Assembly (NCBI GenBank): GCA_026785795.1
Contig: JAJAZJ010000297.1
Location: forward strand, 1-7,803
DNA from: Pseudoxanthomonas sp.
Lineage (GTDB): Bacteria; Pseudomonadota; Gammaproteobacteria; Xanthomonadales; Xanthomonadaceae
Reading direction: 5' to 3'
DNA: 7,803 nt
In this document: positions 1 through 7,295 of the stretch, in pieces
Layout: each line of letters begins with the position of its first letter
How positions within the stretch are numbered: position 1 is the stretch's first letter
The notes under the pieces: generated by a model
The model's database searches: none
What the model was told of the DNA's origin: nothing
Seen by the model: the letters and a program-made list of their open reading frames with translations, nothing else
Translations under genes and position numbers: made by a program

Positions 1-314
1 CCTCGGTCACCGATATCTGGCCCGGCGCCAACTGGTTCGAGCGGGAAGCGTTTGATCTGTTCGGCATCCTCTACCAGGGGCACCCGGACCTGCGCCGGAT
101 CCTGACCGACTACGGCTTCGTCGGCCACCCGTTCCGCAAGGACTTCCCGCTGATCGGCAACGTGGAAGGGCGCTACGACGAAGACAAGCAGCGCGTGGTC
201 TACGAGCCGGTCACTTCGGTGGAGCCGCGCGTCACCGTGCCGCGCGTGATCCGCGACGACTCCCGCTATGCCACCGCAGCCGGTGAAGCGGCCGGCAGGG
301 AGCGCAGCCAATGA
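1..314 (+). CDS. nuoC: NADH-quinone oxidoreductase subunit C (30 kDa subunit), 3' part only
   Basis: C-terminal 103 residues of NuoC; the 5' end lies left of the window and the first complete codon is at base 3. NuoC is a peripheral-arm subunit that packs against NuoD and NuoB and helps hold the quinone-reducing module; it carries no cofactor. The visible part holds the family's signature block: [12 protein letters not shown] at visible residues 11-22, then [14 protein letters not shown] and [10 protein letters not shown]. The remaining 50 or so residues form the usual variable polar tail ([17 protein letters not shown] and onward), ending in TGA at 312-314. The stop overlaps the nuoD start as ATGA, implying coupled translation. 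The gene ends independently of nuoD, so this is the separate C + D arrangement and not an enterobacterial nuoCD fusion. Identity is secure; total length cannot be judged. Confidence 0.96.
   Translation, partial: SVTDIWPGANWFEREAFDLFGILYQGHPDLRRILTDYGFVGHPFRKDFPLIGNVEGRYDEDKQRVVYEPVTSVEPRVTVPRVIRDDSRYATAAGEAAGRERSQ
297..302 (+). promoter_or_regulatory. Ribosome binding site for nuoD
   Basis: AGGGAG lies 8 bases before the ATG at 311, inside the 3' end of nuoC. It is a strong Shine-Dalgarno match at good spacing and fixes the nuoD start at the ATGA overlap. Confidence 0.75.
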
Positions 315-1615
315 GCATTCGCCCCGATGATGTCGCGTTCGCCAGCAATCCCGGGGAAAGCCGGCAGGAAATCCGCAACTACACCCTGAACTTCGGCCCC
401 CAGCATCCGGCCGCGCATGGCGTGCTGCGCCTGATCCTGGAGATGGACGGCGAAACCGTGGTGCGCGCCGACCCGCACGTGGGCCTGCTGCACCGTGGCA
501 CCGAGAAGCTGGCCGAATCCAAGCCCTTCAACCAGTCCATCGGCTATATGGATCGGCTGGATTACGTGTCGATGATGTGCAATGAGCACGCCTACGTGCG
601 CGCCATCGAATCGCTGATGGGAATCGAGGCGCCGGAACGTGCCCAGTACATCCGTACCATGTTCGACGAGATCACCCGCATCCTGAACCACCTCATGTGG
701 GTGGGCTCCAACGGCCTGGACCTGGGTGCGATGGCGGTGATGCTGTACGCGTTCCGCGAGCGTGAGGAGCTGATGGACTGCTACGAAGCGGTCAGCGGCG
801 CACGCATGCACGCCACCTACTATCGCCCCGGCGGCGTGTACCGCGACCTGCCGGAACACATGCCCAAGTACAAGGAATCGCCGTGGCGCAAGGGCAAGGC
901 GCTCAAGCAGTTCAACGCCGCACGCGAGGGCACCCTGCTGGACTTCATCGAGGATTTCACCCAGCAGTTCCCGAAGCGCGTCGACGAGTACGAAACCCTG
1001 CTCACTGACAACCGCATCTGGAAGCAGCGCACGGTAGGCATCGGCGTCATCTCGCCTGAAGACGCACGCGCCTGGGGTATGACCGGGCCCATGCTGCGCG
1101 GTTCGGGCATCGCCTGGGACCTGCGCAAGAAGCAGCCTTATGCAAAGTACGACACGGTGGATTTCGATATCCCGGTCGGCACCAACGGTGACTGCTACGA
1201 CCGCTACCTGGTGCGCGTGGCAGAGATGCGCCAGTCCAATCGCATCATTGCCCAGTGCGTGAAGTGGCTCAAGGCCAATCCGGGCCCGGTAATGGTGCTG
1301 AACTTCAAGGTGGCGCCGCCGTCCCGCGAGGAAATGAAGGACGACATGGAAGCCATGATCCACCATTTCAAGCTGTTTACTGAAGGCTACTGCGTGCCGG
1401 CCGGTGAAACCTACGCGGCGGTCGAGGCGCCGAAGGGCGAGTTCGCCTGCTACCTGGTTTCCGACGGTGCCAACAAGCCGTTCCGGGTACACCTGCGTGC
1501 GCCGGGCTTTGCCCATCTTTCTTCCATGGACCACGTGGTCAAGGGGCACATGCTGCCCGACGTGGTGGCGATGATCGGAACCTATGATCTTGTATTCGGC
1601 GAGGTTGACCGATGA
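311..1615 (+). CDS. nuoD: NADH-quinone oxidoreductase subunit D (49 kDa subunit)
   Basis: Complete 434-residue NuoD, a usual length for an unfused subunit. It forms, with NuoB and NuoH, the pocket where ubiquinone is reduced at the end of the iron-sulfur chain; the fold is related to the large subunit of [NiFe] hydrogenases, without the metal site. The quinone-site histidine is H36 in [13 protein letters not shown], and the partner tyrosine is Y85 in DRLDYVSMM. They are 49 residues apart, as are His38 and Tyr87 of the Thermus subunit Nqo4 (alignment from memory). The 49 kDa signature [11 protein letters not shown] sits at 59-69, and the typical end VFGEVDR closes the protein. The ATG at 311 has a good ribosome site and overlaps the nuoC stop; the nuoD stop overlaps the nuoE start in the same way. 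A long open frame on the opposite strand is judged a shadow of this gene. Confidence 0.98.
   Translation: MSIRPDDVAFASNPGESRQEIRNYTLNFGPQHPAAHGVLRLILEMDGETVVRADPHVGLLHRGTEKLAESKPFNQSIGYMDRLDYVSMMCNEHAYVRAIESLMGIEAPERAQYIRTMFDEITRILNHLMWVGSNGLDLGAMAVMLYAFREREELMDCYEAVSGARMHATYYRPGGVYRDLPEHMPKYKESPWRKGKALKQFNAAREGTLLDFIEDFTQQFPKRVDEYETLLTDNRIWKQRTVGIGVISPEDARAWGMTGPMLRGSGIAWDLRKKQPYAKYDTVDFDIPVGTNGDCYDRYLVRVAEMRQSNRIIAQCVKWLKANPGPVMVLNFKVAPPSREEMKDDMEAMIHHFKLFTEGYCVPAGETYAAVEAPKGEFACYLVSDGANKPFRVHLRAPGFAHLSSMDHVVKGHMLPDVVAMIGTYDLVFGEVDR
1601..1604 (+). promoter_or_regulatory. Ribosome binding site for nuoE
   Basis: GAGG, 7 bases before the ATG at 1612, lies within the last codons of nuoD (the GEVDR end). 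It supports the 4-base ATGA overlap as the real nuoE start. Confidence 0.65.
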
Positions 1616-2139
1616 GGGCGACCGGTAATTTCGAAGCCGCGCGCGATGTCGACCCCATGGTCGCCCTGAGCGATGCCACGCGTGCCCACATCGACCACTG
1701 GCTGGCGAAGTTCCCGCCGGACCGCAAGCGTTCGGCGGTGCTGCAGGGCCTGCACGCCGCGCAGGAGCAGAATGCAGGCTGGCTGAGCGACGAGCTGATG
1801 GTCGCCGTGGCCAAGTACCTGGACCTGCCGCCCGTATGGGCGTACGAGGTAGCCAGCTTCTACTCGATGTTCGAGACCAAGCCGGTGGGCCGCCACAACG
1901 TTGCCTTCTGCACCAACATCAGCTGCTGGTTGAATGGCGCCGAGGACCTGGTAGCACACGCCGAGAAAAAGCTCGGCTGCAGGCTGGGCGAATCCACTGC
2001 CGATGGCCGCATCTTCATGAAGCGGGAAGAGGAGTGCCTGGCCGCCTGCACCGCTGCACCGATGATGGTCATCAACGGCCACTACCACGAGAACCTAACC
2101 CCCGCGAATGTGGATGAGCTGCTGGACGGGCTGGAGTAA
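1612..2139 (+). CDS. nuoE: NADH-quinone oxidoreductase subunit E (24 kDa, [2Fe-2S] cluster N1a)
   Basis: Complete 175-residue NuoE, a thioredoxin-like ferredoxin subunit of the cytoplasmic NADH-oxidising module, where it pairs with NuoF. It carries the off-pathway [2Fe-2S] cluster N1a next to FMN. All four ligands are present in the family pattern: C100 and C105 (CTNISC) and C142 and C146 ([10 protein letters not shown]). The N-terminal helical domain includes [23 protein letters not shown] (as two adjoining blocks, about residues 41-63), and the linker VASFYSMF (80-87) is the family hallmark just before the ferredoxin fold. Length is close to E. coli NuoE. The start overlaps the nuoD stop (ATGA). 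The TAA stop is followed after three bases by nuoF, as expected for co-production of the NuoE/NuoF pair. Nothing is missing or unusual. Confidence 0.98.
   Translation: MRATGNFEAARDVDPMVALSDATRAHIDHWLAKFPPDRKRSAVLQGLHAAQEQNAGWLSDELMVAVAKYLDLPPVWAYEVASFYSMFETKPVGRHNVAFCTNISCWLNGAEDLVAHAEKKLGCRLGESTADGRIFMKREEECLAACTAAPMMVINGHYHENLTPANVDELLDGLE
2133..2136 (+). promoter_or_regulatory. Ribosome binding site for nuoF
   Basis: GGAG, 6 bases before the ATG at 2143, is embedded in the last two sense codons of nuoE. It supports this start over later in-frame ATGs. Confidence 0.75.
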
Positions 2140-2142
2140 ACC

Positions 2143-3474
2143 ATGGCACAGCAGCAGACATCGGGCCCGGTTGGCCCGGCCCCAAAAGAGCACCAGGTGG
2201 TCTATACCACCCTGCACTTCGATAAGCCGTGGGCGTACGAAAACTACCTGAAGACCGGCGGCTATAGCGCGCTGCGCAGGATCATCGAACAGAAGATCCC
2301 GCCTGCCGACGTGATCGAGATGGTCAAGCAGTCCGGCCTGCGCGGTCGCGGCGGGGCCGGCTTTCCCACCGGGCTGAAGTGGAGCTTCATGCCCAAGGGC
2401 GACATGCAGAAGTACATCCTCTGCAACTCGGACGAATCCGAGCCCGGCACCTGCAAGGACCGCGATATCCTGCGCTACAACCCGCATGCGGTGATCGAGG
2501 GCATGGCAATTGCGTGCTACGCCACCGGTTCCAGCAAAGCCTACAACTACCTGCGCGGCGAGTTCCATCACGAGCCGTTCGAACACGTGGAAGAAGCCAC
2601 CGCCGAAGCCTATGCACACGGATGGCTGGGCCGCAACGTGCTGGGGTCCGGCATCGATATCGACATCCACAACGTACTGGGTGCCGGCGCCTACATCTGC
2701 GGCGAAGAAACCGCGATGATGGAGTCGCTGGAAGGCAAGAAGGGCCAGCCGCGGTTCAAGCCGCCGTTCCCCGCCAACTTTGGCCTGTACGGCAAGCCGA
2801 CCACCATCAACAACACGGAAACGTACGCCTCGGTGCCGGCGATCGTCCGCAATGGCGGCGAGTGGTTCCTCAACCTGGGCAAGCCTAACAACGGCGGCCC
2901 CAAGGTCTTCTCCGTGTCCGGGCACGTGGCCCGCCCTGGCAACTTCGAGGTCCGCCTGGGCACCCCGTTCTCCGAGCTATTGGCGATGGCCGGCGGCATG
3001 CGGCAGGGTCGCACGCTGAAGGCGGTGATTCCCGGTGGTTCGTCCATGCCGGTGCTGCCAGGCGAGACCATGATGGGCTTGACCATGGACTACGACAGCA
3101 TTCAGAAAGCCGGCTCGGGCCTGGGCTCTGGCGCAGTGATCGTCATGGACGACACCGCCTGCATGGTGCGCGCCTGCCAGCGTATCGCGCGTTTCTATTA
3201 CGCCGAGTCCTGCGGTCAGTGCACGCCGTGCCGCGAAGGCACTGGCTGGATGTATCGCATGCTGACCCGGGTGGTGGATGGCAAGGCCACGCTGCAAGAC
3301 CTGGACACGCTGAAGGCTTCCGCCGGCCAGATCGAGGGCCACACCATCTGCGCCTTTGGTGAAGCCGCCGCGTGGCCGGTGCAGGGTTTCCTGCGCCACT
3401 ACTGGAACGAGTTCGAGTACTACATCGCCAACGGTCGTTCCATCGTGGACGAAAAGTACGGAGTGGCTGCGTGA
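2143..3474 (+). CDS. nuoF: NADH-quinone oxidoreductase subunit F (51 kDa, FMN and NADH binding, [4Fe-4S] N3)
   Basis: Complete 443-residue NuoF, matching the usual length of about 445. It is the entry point of complex I: it binds NADH, takes its hydride onto FMN and passes electrons to cluster N3. The glycine-rich FMN loop [16 protein letters not shown] is at 65-80. The NADH-site block [19 protein letters not shown] is at 180-198, with Y184 and the E188-E189 pair. E100 in [11 protein letters not shown] corresponds, by remembered alignment, to E. coli Glu95, a residue near the nicotinamide. The N3 ligands are C357, C360 and C363 ([12 protein letters not shown]) plus C403 (HTICAFG). EPGTCKDR resembles the mitochondrial form more than the E. 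coli EPGTYKDR. The gene follows nuoE after three bases and its TGA overlaps the GTG start of nuoG. Confidence 0.98.
   Translation: MAQQQTSGPVGPAPKEHQVVYTTLHFDKPWAYENYLKTGGYSALRRIIEQKIPPADVIEMVKQSGLRGRGGAGFPTGLKWSFMPKGDMQKYILCNSDESEPGTCKDRDILRYNPHAVIEGMAIACYATGSSKAYNYLRGEFHHEPFEHVEEATAEAYAHGWLGRNVLGSGIDIDIHNVLGAGAYICGEETAMMESLEGKKGQPRFKPPFPANFGLYGKPTTINNTETYASVPAIVRNGGEWFLNLGKPNNGGPKVFSVSGHVARPGNFEVRLGTPFSELLAMAGGMRQGRTLKAVIPGGSSMPVLPGETMMGLTMDYDSIQKAGSGLGSGAVIVMDDTACMVRACQRIARFYYAESCGQCTPCREGTGWMYRMLTRVVDGKATLQDLDTLKASAGQIEGHTICAFGEAAAWPVQGFLRHYWNEFEYYIANGRSIVDEKYGVAA
3460..3463 (+). promoter_or_regulatory. Ribosome binding site that sets the GTG start of nuoG
   Basis: GGAG is centred 7 bases before the GTG at 3471, within the final codons of nuoF. 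An in-frame ATG at 3372 would extend NuoG by 33 residues read out of frame through nuoF; it gives a non-family N-terminus, so the GTG is preferred. Confidence 0.7.
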
Positions 3475-5708
3475 GCGCCCAGCCGGTGAACCCCAGCCTG
3501 GCCCCGGACCACGTCACCGTGTTCATCGACGGCGTGGAGCTGGTTGCGCCGAAGGGTTCGATGATCATCCAGGCGGCGGACAGGGCCGGCATCCCGATCC
3601 CGCGCTTCTGCTACCACGACAAGCTGGCCATTGCCGCCAACTGCCGCATGTGCCTGGTGGAAGTGGAGAAGATGGCCAAGCCTGCGCCTGCCTGCGCAAC
3701 GCCGGTGATGGACGGGATGCGCGTCGCCACGCGCAGCGAGAAGGCGCTGAAGTCGCAGCGCAACGTGATGGAGTTCCTGCTGATCAACCACCCGCTGGAC
3801 TGCCCGATCTGCGACCAGGGCGGTGAGTGCGAGCTGCAGGACGTCTCCCTGGGCTACGGCCGCTCGGTCAGCCGTTTCAATGAGCGCAAGCGCGTGGTGC
3901 CCGACGAGGACCTTGGCCCGCTGGTCGCCACCGAAATGACCCGCTGCATCCACTGCACGCGCTGTGTGCGTTTCACCGCAGACATCGCCGGCACCTATGA
4001 GCTGGGCAGCATGTACCGCGGCGAGGACCTGCAGATCGGGACTTACGACGGCAAGCCGCTGACTACTGAAATTTCTGGAAATGTAATCGATGTGTGTCCG
4101 GTGGGCGCGCTGACCAACAAGGTGTTCCGGTTCCGCGCCAGGCCCTGGGAACTGACCGCGCGCGCATCAGTCGGCTATCACGACTCAATGGGTTCGAACC
4201 TGTTCCTGCACGTGAGTCGCGGCGAAGTGATGCGCACCGTGCCGCGCGACAACGAGGCTGTCAACGAGTGCTGGCTGTCCGATCGTGACCGCTATTCGCA
4301 CCAGGGCCTGTACGCCGAAGACCGCGCGCTGAAACCGCTGCAGCGGGTGGACGGAGAGTGGCGCGAGGTGTCCTGGGCCGAAGGCCTGGCCGCGGCCGCC
4401 GCAATCCTGCGCACGCACCGCGGCGATGACCTGGGCGTGCTGGTACATCCCGCCACTTCCAACGACGAAGGCAGCCTGCTGGCCCGCCTGGCTGCAGGCC
4501 TGGGCAGTGGAAACCTGGACCATCGCATCTTCAACCGCGATTTTTCCGATGCTGCAGTGGCCGAACCCTTCGCCATGCCGATGGCCGAGATCGAGCAGGC
4601 CGACGCCATCGTGCTGTTCGGTACGAATATCCGCCACGAACTGCCGCTGCTGCACCAGCGTATCCGCAAGGCCAATACCCACCACAACGCCAAGGTGTAT
4701 GCGGTCAATCCGGTCGACTTCGACTTTGCCTTCGCGCTGGCCGGCAAACAGATCGTTGCGCCATCGCAGCTTGCCGGGGCCTTGACCAATGCCGCGCTCC
4801 TTGAAGCAGTGAAGAGCGCAACCCGGCCGGTCATCATCGTCGGCGCGCTTGCCGAGAACCATCCACAGGCCGCTTCCCTGCGCGCCGCGGCTGCGGCCTT
4901 CGCGGCTGCGACCGGTGCGGCGCTGTGCCGCATCCCGCAGGGCGCCAACGCGCTTGGGCTGGCGCGCAATGGCGTGCTGCCGGCCACGCGCGATGTTGCC
5001 GGCATGTTTGCCGAGCCGCGTGCTGCCTACGTGATCTACGGCATCGAGCCCGGTCTGGATTTCGCCGACGGTGCAGCGGCGCAGCAGGCATTGAACGCAG
5101 CCAAGGTCGTCGCCTTCAGCCAATTCGCCTGCGAATCCACGCGCAATTTTGCAGACGTGATCCTGCCGATTGGCGCCCTGCCGGAAATTGACGCCGTACT
5201 GACCAACCTGGACGGCGTCGACCAGCGCACCCAGGCCGGCGGCAAGCTGCCGGGCGAAGCGCGCGAGGGCTGGAAGGTGCTGCGCGCGCTGGGCGGTGAA
5301 CTGCAGCTGCCGGCGTTCGAATTCATTGATCTGGCCGGCGCGCGCGCTTCGGGCGCGGTACCGCCGCCGCAGACTCTGGCGGCATCGGCTGCGCCCGTCG
5401 TCTCCGGCGATGGCCTGGAGATCGCAGCAAGCGCCGCCATCTACCGCACCGACGGCGTGGTGCGCCGCGCCCAGGCACTGCAGGAACATCCGCTCAACGC
5501 GTCGCCGCGCGTCACCCTGAACCCAGCGGATGCTGCAGCGGCCGGCCTGGTCCAGGGACAGATCGCCAAGGTCGGCGCGCCTGGCGGAACCTCTACCTTG
5601 CCCGTGTTCGTGGACAAGCGCGTTGCCGCGGGTTCGGCATGGATCGAGTCCGGCCATGGCGCCACCGCCCCGCTGGGCGCCGGACGGGTGACGGTGGCAC
5701 GCGCATGA
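3471..5708 (+). CDS. nuoG: NADH-quinone oxidoreductase subunit G (75 kDa, clusters N1b, N5 and N4; no N7)
   Basis: Complete 745-residue NuoG starting at GTG, whose last three bases plus A form the nuoF stop (GTGA overlap). It carries electrons from NuoF towards NuoI. The N-terminal ferredoxin-like domain binds [2Fe-2S] N1b through C47, C58, C61 and C75. The next segment binds N5 through H107, C111, C114 and C120 ([14 protein letters not shown]), and N4 through C159, C162, C165 and C209. From about residue 225 the protein is a molybdopterin-oxidoreductase-like domain without evident cofactor ligands, closing with a region (about 650-745) resembling a dinucleotide-binding domain. The fourth cluster, N7, present in E. 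coli and Thermus, is not supported: the expected cysteines are G235, D238, S242 and S270. The protein is shorter than E. coli NuoG (about 908). The C-terminal half is rich in alanine (for example 304-311, 472-480). A run of A/T-ending codons precedes C209. Confidence 0.98.
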   Translation: MSAQPVNPSLAPDHVTVFIDGVELVAPKGSMIIQAADRAGIPIPRFCYHDKLAIAANCRMCLVEVEKMAKPAPACATPVMDGMRVATRSEKALKSQRNVMEFLLINHPLDCPICDQGGECELQDVSLGYGRSVSRFNERKRVVPDEDLGPLVATEMTRCIHCTRCVRFTADIAGTYELGSMYRGEDLQIGTYDGKPLTTEISGNVIDVCPVGALTNKVFRFRARPWELTARASVGYHDSMGSNLFLHVSRGEVMRTVPRDNEAVNECWLSDRDRYSHQGLYAEDRALKPLQRVDGEWREVSWAEGLAAAAAILRTHRGDDLGVLVHPATSNDEGSLLARLAAGLGSGNLDHRIFNRDFSDAAVAEPFAMPMAEIEQADAIVLFGTNIRHELPLLHQRIRKANTHHNAKVYAVNPVDFDFAFALAGKQIVAPSQLAGALTNAALLEAVKSATRPVIIVGALAENHPQAASLRAAAAAFAAATGAALCRIPQGANALGLARNGVLPATRDVAGMFAEPRAAYVIYGIEPGLDFADGAAAQQALNAAKVVAFSQFACESTRNFADVILPIGALPEIDAVLTNLDGVDQRTQAGGKLPGEAREGWKVLRALGGELQLPAFEFIDLAGARASGAVPPPQTLAASAAPVVSGDGLEIAASAAIYRTDGVVRRAQALQEHPLNASPRVTLNPADAAAAGLVQGQIAKVGAPGGTSTLPVFVDKRVAAGSAWIESGHGATAPLGAGRVTVARA
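5693..5696 (+). promoter_or_regulatory. Weak ribosome binding site for nuoH
   Basis: GGTG, 8 bases before the ATG at 5705, is the best match available and is poor. Translation of nuoH probably depends on coupling to nuoG termination at the ATGA overlap. An in-frame ATG at 5639 would add 22 polar, arginine-rich residues that do not fit the family. Confidence 0.4.
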
Positions 5709-6796
5709 ATGAGCTGCTGATCAACGCCGTCAGTCCACTGCATGAGTGGTTGCTTGGCTTTGGCGGGTTCGGCATGGTGCTGTGGATCGTGCTCAAGATC
5801 CTTGCGATCGCGGTGCCGGTGATCGTGGCCGTGGCGTTCTACGTGGTCTGGGAGCGCAAGCTGATCGGCTGGATGCACGTGCGCCACGGGCCGATGTACG
5901 TGGGCATGGGCGTCTTCCAGGCCTTCGCCGACGTGTTCAAGCTCCTGTTCAAGGAAATCCTGCTGCCGACCAAGTCGCAGAAGACCATGTATATCCTGGC
6001 GCCATTGATCACTCTGGCGCCTGCTTTCGCCGCGTGGGCGGTGGTGCCATTCGACGCCAAGCTGGTGCTGTCGAACGCGAACGCCGGCCTGCTCTACCTG
6101 CTGGCCATGACCTCGCTGGGGGTGTACGGAATCATCATCGCCGGCTGGGCCTCGAACTCGAAGTACGCTTTCCTGGGCGCGATGCGTTCGGCCGCACAGG
6201 TGGTCAGCTATGAAATTGCGATGGGCTTCGCCCTGGTCGGCGTTTTGATAGCCGCAGGCAGCATGAACCTGTCCGAGATCGTGATGGCGCAGTCCGGCAA
6301 CAGCGGACTGTTCGAGTGGTTCTGGCTGCCGTTGTTCCCGCTGTTCATCATCTACTGGGTGTCCGGCGTGGCTGAGACCAACCGCGCGCCGTTCGACGTG
6401 ACCGAAGGCGAATCCGAGATCGTGGCCGGACACATGGTGGAGTATTCGGGGGCGGCGTTCTCGCTGTTCTTCCTGGCCGAATACGCCAACATGATCCTGG
6501 TCAGCTTCCTGGTGGCGCTGTTCTTCATGGGCGGATGGCTGAGCCCGATGCAGGGCTGGATAGTCGCCGATGTATCGCCGTGGATCGACTGGATATGGAA
6601 AGGCGGCTGGCCGTGGCTGCTGCTGAAGGTCTTCTTCTTCGCCAGCTGCTTCATCTGGTTCCGGGCCAGCTTCCCGCGCTACCGCTATGACCAGATCATG
6701 CGCCTGGGCTGGAAGGTGTTCATACCGATCACCATTGCCTGGATCGCGGTGAGCGCATTGATGGTGTTCTATGGCGTGATACAGAAGGGTGCCTGA
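5705..6796 (+). CDS. nuoH: NADH-quinone oxidoreductase subunit H (ND1-type membrane subunit, quinone cavity)
   Basis: Complete 363-residue NuoH, an integral membrane protein joining the two arms of complex I and forming most of the quinone access chamber. About eight hydrophobic segments are visible, roughly 24-49, 96-115, 127-149, 166-186, 205-224, 250-277, 302-320 and 336-358. Both family signatures are present: [19 protein letters not shown] (147-165) and the acidic loop [14 protein letters not shown] (229-242), which carries residues proposed to couple quinone reduction to proton movement. WERKLIGWM and [11 protein letters not shown] frame the loop after the first helix. In that loop the usual RxGPNxxG motif reads RHGPMYVG, with M64 in place of asparagine. 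A tryptophan-rich loop lies at 278-304. The ATG at 5705 overlaps the nuoG stop; nuoI follows after three bases. Confidence 0.97.
   Translation: MNELLINAVSPLHEWLLGFGGFGMVLWIVLKILAIAVPVIVAVAFYVVWERKLIGWMHVRHGPMYVGMGVFQAFADVFKLLFKEILLPTKSQKTMYILAPLITLAPAFAAWAVVPFDAKLVLSNANAGLLYLLAMTSLGVYGIIIAGWASNSKYAFLGAMRSAAQVVSYEIAMGFALVGVLIAAGSMNLSEIVMAQSGNSGLFEWFWLPLFPLFIIYWVSGVAETNRAPFDVTEGESEIVAGHMVEYSGAAFSLFFLAEYANMILVSFLVALFFMGGWLSPMQGWIVADVSPWIDWIWKGGWPWLLLKVFFFASCFIWFRASFPRYRYDQIMRLGWKVFIPITIAWIAVSALMVFYGVIQKGA
6784..6789 (+). promoter_or_regulatory. Ribosome binding site for nuoI
   Basis: GAAGGG, 10 bases before the ATG at 6800, lies in the last codons of nuoH. The first codons of nuoI (ATG AAT AAA GTA) are AT-rich against the local background, which should keep the initiation region unfolded. 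Confidence 0.65.
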
Positions 6797-6799
6797 GTA

Positions 6800-7288
6800 A
6801 TGAATAAAGTACTCCATTATTTGAAGAGCCTGATGCTGCTGGAGCTGCTGGGTGGTCTGTGGCTGACCCTGAAGTACACCTTCAAGCCCAAGTACACCCT
6901 GATGTACCCGATGGAGAAGTTCCCGCAGTCACCCCGCTTCCGCGGGCTGCACGCACTGCGCAGGTATCCGAACGGCGAGGAGCGCTGCATTGCCTGCAAG
7001 CTGTGCGAGGCGGTGTGCCCTGCACTGGCCATCACCATCGATTCGGAAAAGCGCGAGGACGGCACCCGCCGCACCACGCGTTATGACATCGACCTGTTCA
7101 AGTGCATCTATTGCGGCTTCTGCGAGGAGAGCTGCCCGGTGGACGCGATCGTCGAGACCCACATACTGGAATACCACTTCGAGAATCGTGGCGAGAACAT
7201 CGTCACCAAGCCGCAGCTGTTGGCGATAGGGGACCGGCTGGAAGCCGAGATCGCCGAGCGCCGTGCTGCCGATGCTGCCTTCCGCTGA
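6800..7288 (+). CDS. nuoI: NADH-quinone oxidoreductase subunit I (23 kDa, two [4Fe-4S] clusters N6a and N6b)
   Basis: Complete 162-residue NuoI, a ferredoxin-type subunit that passes electrons from NuoG to NuoB. Two classical 8Fe motifs are intact: C63, C66, C69 and C73 ([12 protein letters not shown]), and C102, C105, C108 and C112 ([12 protein letters not shown]). As in all such ferredoxins, the last cysteine of each motif crosses over to complete the other cluster. Residues 1-36 form an amphipathic, leucine-rich N-terminal region ([19 protein letters not shown]) ending in KPKYTLMYP, which lies along the membrane beside NuoH. The [17 protein letters not shown] stretch leading into the first motif is strongly conserved in the family. 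The C-terminal tail (about 125-162) is charged and alanine/arginine-rich. Length matches the proteobacterial norm. Gaps are three bases to nuoH and seven to nuoJ. Confidence 0.98.
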   Translation: MNKVLHYLKSLMLLELLGGLWLTLKYTFKPKYTLMYPMEKFPQSPRFRGLHALRRYPNGEERCIACKLCEAVCPALAITIDSEKREDGTRRTTRYDIDLFKCIYCGFCEESCPVDAIVETHILEYHFENRGENIVTKPQLLAIGDRLEAEIAERRAADAAFR

Positions 7289-7290
7289 GG
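7287..7290 (+). promoter_or_regulatory. Ribosome binding site for nuoJ, favouring the second of two ATGs
   Basis: GAGG overlaps the nuoI stop codon. It is 5 bases before the ATG at 7296 but only 2 before the adjacent in-frame ATG at 7293, so the second ATG is the better start. The two choices differ by one methionine. Confidence 0.55.
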
Positions 7291-7295
7291 TCATG

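Noticed and set aside
266..1549. 427-codon open frame on the minus strand, opposite nuoD
   Set aside because: It lies antisense to a fully conserved gene, and the product is a histidine/valine/alanine-rich composition without recognisable motifs. Long antisense frames arise readily when GC-rich codons are read in reverse.
2095..2925. 276-codon open frame on the minus strand, opposite nuoF
   Set aside because: It has no motifs and lies inside the FMN and NADH binding region of a clearly conserved gene.
3372..3470. Upstream in-frame extension of nuoG from an ATG at 3372
   Set aside because: The extra 33 residues are translated from within nuoF and do not resemble a NuoG N-terminus. The GTG at 3471 has a well-placed GGAG and gives the usual length.
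4185..5657. 490-codon open frame on the minus strand, opposite nuoG
   Set aside because: It is rich in arginine, glycine, alanine and glutamine, with no domain pattern, no plausible ribosome site seen, and complete overlap with a conserved subunit. Judged a compositional shadow.
5639..5704. Upstream in-frame extension of nuoH from an ATG at 5639
   Set aside because: It would add an arginine-rich stretch before the first membrane segment, overlapping the end of nuoG by 70 bases. The ATG at 5705 gives the family start and the ATGA overlap.
5441..6817. 458-codon open frame on the minus strand spanning the nuoG/nuoH boundary
   Set aside because: It is very rich in histidine, glutamine and glutamate, which is what reverse-reading hydrophobic membrane-protein codons produces. 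It crosses two real genes and has no recognisable family.
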